From positions 1-64,000 of the forward strand of contig QZCP01000098.1 in NCBI GenBank assembly GCA_003956705.1: 64,000 bases of DNA, written 5' to 3'. Below the pieces are notes generated by a model that was given only the letters and a program-made list of their open reading frames with translations, did not search any database and was not told the origin of the DNA. Positions within the stretch are counted from its first letter, which is position 1, and each line of letters opens with the position of its first letter. Shown piece after piece: positions 12,761-24,628 of the stretch. The stretch comes from Brevipalpus yothersi. Taxonomy: Eukaryota; Arthropoda; Arachnida; Trombidiformes; Tenuipalpidae. A program made the position numbers and the translations under genes.

Positions 12761-13336
12761 GACACGTGAATGACAGAAGAAAGACAGAATAAATTAGCTG
12801 TCATGTCTCGTTGATATTTGTGTCTTACAAAGTCCCATCCATCGCATAAAGTATTCAAAGTTGTCAATCTGATCGGTGTGGGAATGTGGGGGAATTGTGG
12901 TGGTTTCTTTGAACCACTGCATACTCTCTCTAATCTATCGAACTCTATTCGAGACGGTACTAGGATGTTCTATTCTGTTCTATTCTATTATAATGGAGGG
13001 TCTAACGGAAGGAAACTGACCCTGGTTCTATCGCTGTAAGGTAAGTTCTAATAAAAGTCATGGAGTATCTGGGGCCTGACTGGAACGCTTAATAATAAGG
13101 TTTATTGATGGTAAGGCAATATCGAATATAATAAGTAGAACAAAAGTTCAAAAGAGTTCTAACATAATAGGGAGCCTAACGCCTAACAATGACTCTAAGG
13201 AAATGAAAGAAAGAGAAAGAGATGGAGACTTGGCTGCCGTAAGCTAGCCATCACTGGTCAGCCTGCGGCAGATGCTTACCTTATCAGGTAGAGTGCAAAA
13301 ATCCAAGTGATTTGATTAACCGAATCGCTCCCTTTA
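12592..13336. other. intergenic, upstream of ADAM-like gene
   Basis: The first 165 bases are shared with copy 2 of the segmental duplication and probably hold the promoter. The remainder is unique to this copy and A/G-rich, with no recognised gene. Confidence 0.4.
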
Positions 13337-13338
13337 TA

Positions 13339-14729
13339 CAGCCTCAGAAAATGAGTTTGGGCTACCTTTTCATATCTTTTGCACATTCCTGATAGACAAT
13401 CACTTTATTCGAAAAGATATCATCAAATTCATTTGATTATGAATTTATCTGCCATCTTGTGATGAAACCATCGTTATGGATGATGGTATCGAGATGGTCA
13501 TTCATAGACTCAATGAATGGCTTACAATATTTAGCGATTGTGTTTTTTGAGTCCCAAATACCTGAAACTATTCAAAACATTTGTTCAGATGAAGTAGGTT
13601 CAATTCGCTCATACAAGAGCTCTCTTTTGGTATCCCCCCAAAAGTTTTCAATGACATTGATATCGGGTGAATAAGGAGGAAGCTTGAGGAGAGAGAGATC
13701 AATCCCATGAAGTGCATTACAATTTTCGAACCATGCTGCTACGGAAGATGATCTGTGAGCAGGACAGTTATCATCAACCCAGTAGCAGTGTGAGCTTCCA
13801 AAATTTTGTCTTACAAACTGAACTCCATAAGAGTCAAGAATTTCGACATAAGTTTGTTGGTTCAGACGAGAATCCATTTGAACAAGTGATGAAACACCAT
13901 GATAGCAGACAGCACCCCAAACTGATACAACTTTTCGGCGGCAATGATCAATAAAGTTACAGAAAGCTGCATCATACCGAGAATTTTCAGGTCTCTTCAC
14001 CAATTTTATCCCATCTTTTTCTGATGAAAAACATGATTCATCAGCAAAAATGCATCTTGTCCAATCGATTTCATTCAGATAAAAAGCAGCGAAATCAATC
14101 CTTAAATGACGATCACGTTCAGTGAGTTTAGGCTTATTAGCAGCATGATAAGTTTCAATTCCTTCTTTTCTTAGAAAAATATTGATTGTTCTCGGAGTAC
14201 AATCAAGATCAAGCTCTCGGCGAATTTGAGTGGCGGGCATGAATGGGTTCTCAATCCATTTCAATATGATCATTTCTTTATCTTGATCTGTTAGAACAGA
14301 GACACTATGGCAGTTATTGTAGTGAGTGTCCAAGTTCCTTTCATTCGAATAACGAATCTTCCATCTTTTCACAGTATTGATACCAATCCTTAGTTCACTA
14401 GCAATTTGTTGATTAGAATAGCCGTCTTGAGACACTGTAATGATTTTGAGTCTAGTGTCTGAGTCTATTGCACGAGGCATCATTTGAATGCAGAAAAATT
14501 TGAACTCAAAATTCGAAATTTGAAATTAAAAAATGCAAATCAATCACTACTCAACTCAAAACAATAATTGTTATCTAGTGTTAATCTATAACACCTGATG
14601 GCTTAGCTTTTGTCACGTGATATGCTTAATCCTTATCATTTTTGGCACTATCTGAGTTGATTTACTTGATCAATTGATTTTGGTGCGCAAAAGATATAAA
14701 AAGTAGCCCAAACTCACTTTCCAAGGCTG
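13339..14729 (-). mobile_element. Tc1/mariner-like element with about 46-bp terminal inverted repeats
   Basis: Ends read CAGCCT..G.AAA.TGAGTTTGGG on the left and the reverse complement on the right, with good pairing for about 46 bp (shared core GAGTTTGGGCTAC). The element is flanked by TA on both sides (13337-13338 and 14730-14731), the usual target duplication. One transposase gene lies inside on the minus strand. Size is 1.39 kb. It falls in the 2.2-kb stretch that is absent from copy 2 of the neighbouring duplication. Confidence 0.85.
13437..14483 (-). pseudogene. Tc1-like transposase with an internal TGA stop
   Basis: The frame opens at ATG 14483 (MMPRAIDSD) and runs 303 codons to a TGA at 13574-13572. 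It then continues in the same frame for 44 more codons to TAA at 13439-13437, so one nonsense change seems to cut a 348-residue protein. Visible parts are an N-terminal helix-turn-helix (GYSNQQIASELRIGINTVKR), a DDE catalytic core with first Asp in CIFADESCF, second in YWVDDNCPAH and Glu in YSPDINVIENFWG. The second Asp and the Glu are separated by 40 residues rather than 34. Probably non-autonomous now, unless the truncated form still works. Confidence 0.8.
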
Positions 14730-14731
14730 TA

Positions 14732-16950
14732 TACTCATTAAGAAGCTTCTAGAAGCTTCTATGGAAATTCTCCATCATTTTCTTAAGGAAAATTTTGGGA
14801 TTCCCCTAGGCTATTAATAACATTGTAGAAGGCTTGCCGCTCGTGATCTTGAGTTACTTGATTATCTGGCTCACGTATACATTAGCCTTGATTACAATGT
14901 AACTGTTACTAAGGGGGAAGAATATGCATTATTGCTTTCTTGATAGGCAATGTTCTTCTGCCTCATGACAATACCTATCGTTTCACAGTATCTTATCCAT
15001 ATTCTTCCAGATGTTGATGGTATCGAGGGGTATTTTGAGCTCGAACCAAAACCTACTCGAAACAGTTTGGCGGAAGCTGAATCGCTTGAAAATACTGTTT
15101 TCCACTCAATTTTTCACACCCGAGACAAAATCATTAACCTGAACGTGATTCAGTGATTTAGATTCAAGTAAGACTTGAGAACGATATATTGATTTAATGT
15201 AATATAATAGACAAAGGTGATGAGACAAAATCGGGTTCACAGTAGATTTGAATAATTGAAGAGAACAAGTAAAGAGGTTCTTGTGAACTGTGTATTATTT
15301 CGTTTTTCAATACCTTTTTATACCCTGAGTATGGAGCAAACTGAGTGAGACGAGTGACGATTATTTTACTTATTTGGAAGATGAACCTTCCCTAAGAATT
15401 TATTCGAAGGGGAAGAGGAAAAGGATGAAAAAGAGTCAGAAGATGATAAGAGCTCCTTTTTTAGCCTATGACAATAGAACTTGAATCACTCATTTTTATT
15501 GGGAAACTCAAATGATTTAACTTCCCATTGATTTAGAATCGGAAGGAGGACTTGTGAGAGGAAGGCAGAGAGAATGTATATGGAAGTAGAACAGAATAGA
15601 ACAGAAAGAGAGAGAGAGTTGTTTTTTTATGACCAGCACCAGAAAGGTGATGACTTAATCATAATTCACATTGGTGACTGGAGGCCACTTTGTTGTATAG
15701 TCTCTGGATACTCCACCCAAGTTCCTGATCCAATGACCCGGCCCTTTCAGGAGCCCAGTCAATTGAGCCTCCAGATGGTTGCCAGATCAAACGGAAGAGG
15801 AACTGCTGTAAAAATCATCATTCATTGTGATGGTTAAGGAATGAGATGAATATAGATGGAAGTAGAAAGAACGAAAGAGATTGAATTATCTTTGGGAAAT
15901 TCTGAGGTATCTTGGAGATAGTCTGAATAAAAGAGAAAGTGAGAGAGATGAGAAGGAGAAAGATAACGTAAGGGAAGAGAGGAGAAAAGAGAGAGGCATA
16001 GTGATAAGCTACTAATCACGACGAGGGAAAGGAGGTCAATCGGAAAAGAGTCTGTGTTCATTTATGAGCAACTGCAGTAGTCAAAAAGAGGTACTGCAGT
16101 CGCTAGGGACTGTATGCGAGATAGAAAAAATGTATGGCATAGAATGGAATAGAAAAGAAAGAAGAGGAGAGAAGAGGGCTCTCGTTTGGTAGGTGAGTGA
16201 TGAGATGATTGGGTATAAGATGTGAATAAAAGACAATATGGAATGGGGAAGACGTGAGGCAAAACTTACTGTTAAAATATGGAAGAATGAGATAAACAAC
16301 TTGTTGGTTGATCAAGTGTGTGTGTGTGTAAATGTGAATAAGCTTGTTGGCTCCCCACTCTTGAATACGAAAGTCTACTTTCGATAGTAAATATAAGGTT
16401 TTGGCTGATTGGCTCAGTTTCTGAGAGAATGATCAATATGGATTAGTTGATACTTTAATGGTGTTGGCAAATAGTCCGTTTGCCAGTGGTGGATAGTGAT
16501 AAAGAGGAACGGAAAGCTAAGGATAATAAGAATGCTGAGAGGAATGAGGAAGATGGTAGATGATTGTCGAGTTTTTAATGTTCGATCGTGTATTTCCTCA
16601 TCTTTCACCACAGAGAGTTTGACTGAACCACTAGTACTAGAATAAGAGCTGAATAGTACCTTACTTTCGGAGCAACTCAAGCTTTCTGCTTTCAGAAAAG
16701 TCTCCACGTAAATTTGGAGGAGGGAAAAAGGTGCACCAAATTCACTAGCCGTTGACTATGGGTTTTGGAAGTGAATTCTGTTGTAGAACAATGACGGTGA
16801 TTATGATGGTGATAGAATTGTCGGTAGGCTACTGAATGGGTGACGAGAGTTTGTATTTTCGGGAGGAATTGTTCAGGACAACAGTAGCATACTCAGCCAG
16901 TTTTTCGAGCTACAACTGATTCAGAATCCATATCTATACTTGAGAGCTCA
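14732..16950. other. gene-free stretch with purine-rich low complexity
   Basis: 14740-15170 holds short broken frames that look like eroded mobile-element sequence but that I cannot name; 14961-15020 matches the right flank of duplication copy 2. From about 15540 to 16260 the + strand is strongly purine-rich (AGAGAGAGA, GGAAGAGG runs), which creates spurious Ser/Leu/Phe-rich frames on the other strand. A short GT run lies near 16317-16329. No supported gene. Confidence 0.5.
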
Positions 16951-16953
16951 CAA

Positions 16954-17175
16954 ATGCCCATGATCACATGGACAACCAAGCCAGCCCTCGATGAAATCAT
17001 CGAATCTACTATTCATGATAAGAATTTCGAAGTTTATAACACCCGAATATGTAAGCGACCAGGGGAAAGAAATAATGCCATGCAAATGTGCGTTACTTGT
17101 AGGCTCTGGTTCCATGATATCTGTGAGAGATCGCACGGTGAAATATACTTTGTATGTTTCAATTGTAAATTCTAA
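16954..17175 (+). pseudogene. PHD-finger-like fragment
   Basis: A 73-codon frame whose second half has the spacing of a PHD zinc finger: ICKRPGERNNAMQMC, VTCRLWFHDIC, then VCFNC near the end. The typical CxC start is damaged: only one Cys (ICKRP) is present where two are expected, with Asn two residues before it. No flanking exon or partner domain was found. PHD fingers of this kind occur in chromatin proteins and in several arthropod mobile-element proteins; which source applies cannot be told here. Confidence 0.45.
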
Positions 17176-17517
17176 AACTTTCAATAGTATTCTTCATTGA
17201 TCAGTGTAACGATATTCTGAACTCTTGATCGATTAAATATTTCTAGTACTCCACATTATCTTTTCTACTTTCAGCTACCTCTGACTACCTCTCTGGCTTC
17301 TTCTATTCACCTTGCAAAAATTCGTTGGAAAGCTAAGGGTAAGGCTAACATACTCATTTACTCATGTTAAGATCACTCATTTTTGCCATTTAGAATCAAC
17401 CGCTTGATCCAGTTACCTTTGGTGAATATGAAATGGCTACTGGGATTAGCTCATAGCTAAGCTCAGATCAACACTAGTTCAGCTGATCTCAGTTCTGGTG
17501 AACATGGGGTTTAGTTT

Positions 17518-20500
17518 ACAAATTGTACAAGAATTCTTGAGTTTATTACTGGTGAGAAACAAACATTTCTTTTGAGGCATTATGGAGCTTGTTAGACGCT
17601 AGTTGTTCATGAGAATTGATATAATAAAGTTTGAAAAATTCAGACATAATTAGAATTCTGAGAGAGACGAAATTAAAGAGAATTTAGAAAAGGCATGTGT
17701 ACATAGCTAGCCACAAGAGAATTTGATGAATTACTGGCCGATAGTCATTTTTTGCCTGTATCTCTTAGATATCTAGACTAGATCTGGTTGAGTAGCAAAT
17801 GGAGCTCTGTTGATATAGATGAGAAAACTTCTCAACGATAGATGTTTGATTCTGTTACATATCATTCTGATCTTTTCCATGGAACGCTCTATATTATTTG
17901 GTATAACTTCATAATAAGGTTGAACAATATGCTCATAAATATTGATCAACTAGAGAATGAGGCCAGAATGTAGTCAAGCATGTGCTTTCTTCTTTCGATT
18001 TATTTTAACCATGACGATCGCTGTAATGAGCGAAATTACCAGCAAGAAAATTATGGTGATAATGATGTACCAAAATGTGCTCATCCAGTCACCATTTTTA
18101 TCAGTCTCAGAGTCACTATGAAAGAGAAAAAATTGTTCCCATGAATTGATGGAATTATTCGAACAAAAAGGAAAAAAATCCTTAGAACTTGAGAATGAGT
18201 TCACGGATAGAAGAAATTTTTAAGTTTCCCTGAACATTTTAGGCAATCTCATCAATTCAGCTCTACTATGACGGATATTAGAATATCGTTCAGATTTTCA
18301 TGAATAGGAAGAGACAAAAATTCACAAAGCATTTCAAGATTAAACATACATGCATGTGAATCCCTCATTATGAATCATTTTTCAATGAGATGATTTATAA
18401 TCAGATAGGTGATCAAGTTATCTGAAACTTCACCTTGGATCCACTAGAATGAACGCGGGAAACTCTTCTCCTGTGTAAGGATGTGTAATTTTTTCTCCAG
18501 AACAATTTTTTGGACATCCTGGAGGAAGTGGAACACATGCCTGTTTAACACACATTTTTCCAACTCCACAGTCAGAACCATCCTGAACAAAAGAAGGATC
18601 CATCCTTATTCTCGGTGGTGTCTGTATATTAAAAGAATAACAGTGTTTCCACTTCACCTCAGAGAATATATCGTCAGCAACTGATGAGGAAATATATTTT
18701 TAGATGGAAACTGAGAGATAGATAATGTGTAGAGTTCAAAAACTCACTGAATCTGTAAAATTCATAGTTCCGACCAATCCTACTCGTACACCATATTTTT
18801 CCACAGAATTTGTCTTTCTCTGCGCATTTCCGCATTTTTGAACTTGTCTCTGGAAACACAGGTCCACATCCACCCTCTCTAGTACGTCCCATAAGATTTC
18901 CATCGTAACAATCATCTTTTGGAACTTTACCTTCTGTCATAATCCAACTGCACATATCTTGATGTCTTCCGCATCTACCATTAAAACAGTAGCCTCTTTC
19001 AGAACTATTTTCCGGTCCACATCTGTACCCATTAGACACAACATAATTAGGTGGACATTCACCTGACTTTCCATCACATAGCTCCGGAATATCACACGAA
19101 TCTGAAGCTGCTCGACACTGGATTCTCGTTATATAATTGCAAGTGGATACATCACAGCATGGGCCATTGGAACATTTCGATCCTTCTGTCAAACGGCACT
19201 CCTCATCACAACATTGTTGACATTTTTCCGAAATGCAATCACATTCTTCTCCCTTCTGTACTAGGCCATCTCCGCAGAATGGTTGGTATGGGCTGTCTTT
19301 CAATTGAAGACAGGAAAATTGTTTCCTACTTTTCTCCATCTGCTCTATGCTGCATCGTGACCATGTTAGAGTTCCGGGCTTCCATGATGTTTTGTTATAC
19401 ATTATCCAGTGAACGTTCTTTGGCATTTTACCAGCACATTTAGTAAGATGTGTATGTTTCAAGCCAAATTGATGTCCCATTTCGTGAATGAAAGTTGTTA
19501 TCTGATTGCGTGTGGTGATGTTATCCCTTGCCGGGTAGTAAATTATGTACATTGAATACCCCTTTAGTTTACACATGGTCAACTGTGAAGCTAGCCCAAC
19601 AGCTTTTCATGACAATTATTGAATTTTATATCAGTATTAGTACTAAATCAAATGAGTGCATGAGAAGCAAGCAAATTTTGAACAACAATTCAAAATTGTG
19701 TTGCAAAAAAGATTGAGATTTTCATTTCAAATGGATTGAATGAAAAAGATGAATTTTCATTCTATCACATTTTGGGTTGGACACATGAATAGGACTCACC
19801 CGATTTCCCGTACATGGTAGGGGTGAGTAGTGCTATGCTATGGTATTCTTTTTGCTTTTCATATGAACGGTATCCTATATCTAGGAAATGATCAATTGCT
19901 ACAGCATTGGAAGTGTAATCTGGTAATGCCAGTGCCCAGCCATAGTAAATAATTAGAATATCGAATCGTGAATAATAGTGATTCCCCTTATTGACAAGAT
20001 TCTGCAGGAAAATGTCAATATTGTCTTCTGTAAGATTGTCGATAACTCTTTGATCAACAACGAAGAAACATTTGACATATCCTGTTGCATTATCATTGAG
20101 ATCACTATACTCCGGGAGAGGTTTGAAATAATGAAAATCATCCTCCTGATTAGGTCTAACAACTTCAGAAGTCCAATCAAAATCAGTTCCTTCGGTAAAA
20201 TCCGCTGGTGGTCCAAGTTTTGTGACAAGATGTTGTTGTGACTTTTTATCTTTGCTCGGAGCTACTAAAAAATAATCGGCACTGTTCATGAATTCTCCAT
20301 GAACTCTACCATCACAATATACGAATGACGCAACTTCCCAATTCGAGGCATTCTGATCTCGTCTGAGAACAAAACAATCGCATTTATGAGTGACGGTGAG
20401 GCGACAGAAAGGGGCTTTTTGAAGAGGAACTACAAGAGTTTTGCCTTGGAATTTTACTTTCAGGATAGCTTCATTATACCTATCACCGATGATCCAATCT

Positions 20501-20775
20501 AGTGAGGTGAGCTCAGCTTGATTATCATTGAACACAAAATTATTCAATACAAATAAAATGAATATTGAAAGATGGAAGTTTTGAATGAAAACTTCCCAGA
20601 TTTTCGATAGGGTGAACATTTTGTATTCACATCGAATTCCTAAATTCCTAAATTCATTCCATTTTTCACTAAAATTTTCATGGTGTTACCGTATAAAATG
20701 GTTTTGTGGTTACTGAAGACTAATGTTTACATTTCTTAAACCCTCTACCAGGATGATATTAACAGTACGCATGAG
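17518..20775. repeat. tandem segmental duplication, copy 2
   Basis: Partner of 9500-12760, containing the second copy of the group II ADAM-like gene with its 3' flank and about 150 bases of 5' flank. Differences are scattered substitutions and small indels. Homology to copy 1 flank continues to about 20830 once the extra 2.2 kb of copy 1 is skipped. Confidence 0.85.
17974..20619 (-). CDS. ADAM-like metalloprotease-disintegrin, zinc site intact (group II, duplicate copy 2)
   Basis: Exons on the minus strand: 20619-19800, 19602-18748, 18680-18434 and 18115-17974, joining in frame to 687 residues. Domain order and splice sites match the 9951-12591 copy exactly. The zinc site HEMGHQFGLKH spans 19486-19454; the residues just after it differ (THLTKCAGKMP against IDHTECEGKMP). 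The last exon encodes a transmembrane helix (WYIIITIIFLLVISLITAIVM) and tail KINRKKKAHA. All exons are open, so both duplicates look functional. The protein differs from copy 1 most around the protease active-site flank and the end of the Cys-rich exon. Confidence 0.85.
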
Positions 20776-21521
20776 AATACCCATCGTTTCAAATTATCTT
20801 ATCCACATTCTTCCAGATGTTGATGGCATTTTTCAAAACTGTCCATCTAATCACGATAATTATCCCAGCAGTGGATGATTCCATATTCCAATCTGCTCGC
20901 TTCAATAGAGGGACAACAGCATTATCGAAAAATTTATCATCACATGACAATGGCTATAATTGGTTCGCAGAAGTTCTCAATCGTCCATCCAACAACGATA
21001 ATTAGCTCAACGTATTAAGTTTCTCTTCGACCTGATCGATTCATATCGGTTCACCTCACGAACGTTCTAACTGATCGAACTATCACGGAAACTTCATCGT
21101 TTTTCCTGATTATCTCTTTCTATCTTACCTCAACATCATACTTTGCTTCAGCAACCATTAGATTTCAAAAAACAACCCTCCTTAGAAGTCAATAGTGATT
21201 CTCAATAATTGCTATCCACAATTTCCGTCTTATTAACTCCCAACTAGTACCAATCAACAGTCTAGGTTAATTCCAAGAAATGTAAGAACCGATAATAGAG
21301 GAAGATTGAAAGTTTTGATTTCATTCAAAAAAAGATGGGAAAATATAATTGAGAAAATGTGAGATGATGCGCTCATGAATGAAACTCTATAATAATAATA
21401 ATATATTTGTGGCTAAAATCTTGAAGGTAAGAGAATGTTTCTTTCAAAATTTAGCTCTACAAAATGAATGGTTTCCGCCAGAGGCTCTTGAATTCAGAAA
21501 AAATTGGGAGTATGGATTAAC
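20620..21521. other. intergenic, upstream of duplicate copy 2
   Basis: Roughly 900 bases. The first 210 belong to the duplication and its flank; the rest is AT-rich and unique. No gene recognised. A run of frames near 20770-20860 parallels the eroded sequence at 14961-15020. Confidence 0.4.
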
Positions 21522-23850
21522 TCATTTGACTCCTGGAGATTGGCCATCTTGGGCAGACACTGGAGTTTGTCTTGGACTGTTTCCGGAGGTGTTCTTGCTT
21601 CTCAGATAATGGAGGAGGAAGAAGCTCCCTGCAATCAGAATAAATGGGAGGAAGCCAGCAATTAAGTATGGCCAGATAAAAATAGATGAACCCCAGTCTC
21701 CGCTGTTGGTTTGAGAAGATAGATTGGTGACCTCATTAGTTATTTGATCGCCACAGCAGTTCAACAATTAGTGAAGCATTATGAGTGGGAATAATTCTTG
21801 ACTCACCTATCATCAGTTAATTCGAATGCTGGGAACATTTCATCAGTATATGGATGCTTGATTTTCTTTCCAGGACAATTTTTTGGACATCCTGAGGGCA
21901 GAGAGCGACAAGCTTGTTTGTAACACATTTTCCCATCTCCACATTCAGAACCATTAGGTACGAAAGTTGGATCAATTCGAAGTGAACGATAACTCTTGGA
22001 TAGTCCCATGAAGCCACATATGGATGAATGATTCTTAATGCCAGAATAAAGAGTGGGATCCAATGATAAGAAATAGCCAGCAGACTCATTAGTATATTTC
22101 ATTCCACTCTCATTCTCTATTCCAGGCTGTACACAGTATATTTTGCCACAGAGCTTATTATCAGGACTACATGCAAAATATTTTGCTCCACCAGTTTTTT
22201 TACTCTGGAAAGTTGGACCACATCCTCCCCATTCTTTATCATTTTCCAAATTCATTTCATAGCATTTATCATCCGCATTACTACCATTCAAGAATGCCCA
22301 CACACACACATCGCCACGATTACCACACATACCATTGAAGCAATATCCTTTCTCATCATAATGTCCCTTGCACTCATAGCCATTGGCCACAACATAATTG
22401 GGAGGACACTGAGTTGACTGCCCGTCACACAACTCAGGAATATCACAGAAATCTTCAGATGCTCGACACTGTGTTTTTTTATCGAAAACTTGACATTTCG
22501 AGACATCACAGCATGGACCATTAGAACAGACAGAATTTTTCGCCAGTTTACAATCTTCAGTGCAACAGTGCTTACACTCATCTGCAACACAATCACATTC
22601 TTCTCCATCTTCCACCAGACCATTACCACAAGAAATTCTGGATGATTCGATCTTCTTCCTCAAACATGCAAGATTGGCTTTCTTCTTTCTGAATTCAAGG
22701 AGAGTACAATTGGCCCATTGCAAGCTTCCATTCTTCCTTGATTGTCCAGAATCTTGCATGATCCAGACAACGCCTTCTGGAGGCTGTCCACACTTGTTGT
22801 AATCGATATTGAAAATGCCATTCACTCTTCCCATGGAGAAGAGAAGAGCCTGAAGCTGAGTGCGAGCTTTGTGAGGTTTTTCGCCGTGGAAAAATTTCAC
22901 AAAATGTCCTGAGCTACCAAGGCAGGATGCTCCTAGACTGCTTCTGGACGATCCAGGCCACTCAGCTTTGAAATGATCAGAATCAATTGATTAGAAAAAA
23001 ATTAGATATCCATCATTTTTATAAGCTTTCGAGAATGAAAGATGGTTATTCTAAGCATATATATCAAATTCTTACATGGCCCAAGTAGAATAACAGCATC
23101 ATGAATTCCATCCTTATCATAAGCGGAATATCCACCATCAACAAAACGTCTTTCTTTGTATCCGTCTAATTGAGAGTAGTCGTCTGATGCTTCTATCCAA
23201 CCTCTGTATATGAACAGCAAATTGAGCTTAGACAATATTTGATTAGCATCATTCATATAGTTTTGCAGGTACGCATCGATGTCTGATTCTGACAAATACT
23301 CGTAAATTGATTGGCTCATAACAAACTTGGTGCTTATGTAGCCAGTCTCATTTTCGAAAAGCTTTCCAGATTCCGGAAGTGGCCTAAGATATTTGGAATT
23401 GATTTGATTTTCGCTGGGCTCCATTTCTTCTTGCCCATCGGCTGACTGATCATGAGATGCCTCCGATGAGCTATTTTCTAGTTTATGTTTCTTTATAACA
23501 TGTTCCCCCGATTTGCCTTCTTTTTTCGGTACTATTTCGAAATATCGACTGCTACTCATAAAGTTCCCTTGGAGTCTGTCTCCACACTTGACGAATGAAG
23601 CAACATCCCAATCTGAGCTATCTTCGCCTTTTCTGAGTATAAAGCATTCACATTTCTTGATTTCAGCAAGATGACAGAATGGAGCTTTTCGAAGTGGTAA
23701 TAATATGGTTTCACCATGGACAACACTTCTTAGAATCGGCTTTTCATCTCCAATTTCGGTCAACCAATCAAGAGATTCGAGGTCACTGATTTCAATACGA
23801 GACAGAACCCGAGTAGCTAAAAGTAGCGTGAAAAAGAATTTCTTCAGCAT
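21522..23850 (-). CDS. ADAM-like disintegrin protein without zinc site (group III pseudoprotease)
   Basis: Exons on the minus strand: 23850-23076, 22965-21807 and 21702-21522, joining in frame to 704 residues. A signal segment (FFFTLLLATRVLSRIE), a prodomain-like module (RKAPFCHLAEIKKCECFILR) and the first half of the metalloprotease-like domain are present. Where paralogues have HExxHxxGxxH this protein has FSMGRVNGIFN (near 22845-22811), so zinc binding and catalysis are not expected. The Met-turn WIMQD remains. The disintegrin domain (CGNGLVEDGEECDCVADECK), Cys-rich region, transmembrane helix (YLIAGFLPFILIAGSFFLL) and a Ser/Pro-rich tail are complete. The intron that splits the Cys-rich region elsewhere is absent, as in the 34651-37016 gene. 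Confidence 0.82.
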
Positions 23851-24369
23851 TTTCGATCATGGCGAATATTATATAATGATTTAAGACACCAGGAGATAAA
23901 TATAATTATATATAGTCATTGTCACAATCCCGTTTACCATTTCTCATTACAATGGTAATTTCATTCATCATTGGCAACTCGATTAATCATATGTAACTGC
24001 TTCCATCTGTCTCAGTCTTCATCAAGAATCTTGGAGAACTAATGAAATTTTCAAAAACTTTCCCATCCATTTACTTTTCGCACTGCTTTCTATTGGACCT
24101 TTCATACTTTGGGAGGCCTTGGGAATATTCTGGTTCCCAATTTTTGTGATCTTTTCCCAAACGAGCGATGCAATCAAGGTGCAGAAATCGAATCATCTCA
24201 TTCTTATCACCTCAATTATCGTGCCATAGAAGTACTTAGTTTCGGAAGAAACGATGAAAAATGGTCGTGAAACTGTTAATTTTAATGTGTAGATAGTCAA
24301 TAGAAGTCTATCTAGATTGCAAAACTGATTAAAATATTTTCATTGAACATTCATGAACTCTATGATTCC

Positions 24370-24610
24370 TATGGATCAGTTGATATGGGCTGTCTTTCAA
24401 CCTAGAACAGGCACGTTTGTATCTATTTCACCCACTTACTCTTCATAGTACATGGTGATCATACGAGTGGTCTAGGCTTCACTGTTGTTTGGTTTCCCAT
24501 AACCCAAGCTACGTTTTTCGGTTCCTTGTCAGGGCATTCATATTTCGTCTGTTCAAATCCAAATTGGTGTCCAATTTCATGAAGAAAAGTTCGTAATTGG
24601 TCGGGAAAGG
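24370..24610 (-). pseudogene. relic of an ADAM-like protease exon
   Basis: A minus-strand segment reads QLRTFLHEIGHQFGFEQ, then VAWVMGNQTTVKPRP, clearly related to the active-site exon of the neighbouring 24629-27298 gene (HEIGHQFGFLH). In-frame TGA and TAG codons follow, and the exons on either side are missing. The third zinc His is Gln. It is a dead remnant of a further gene copy. Confidence 0.7.
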
Positions 24611-24628
24611 TGAGAGAATATTTTTTCA

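Noticed and set aside
13040..13330. Possible LTR-type sequence beside the Tc1-like element, with a similar look near 15180-15310
   Set aside because: I could not find matching direct repeats, a primer-binding site or any gag/pol reading, so an LTR element is not supported.
15834..16315. Several Ser/Leu/Phe-rich frames on the minus strand
   Set aside because: They mirror the purine-rich + strand low-complexity sequence and have no start, domain or exon context.
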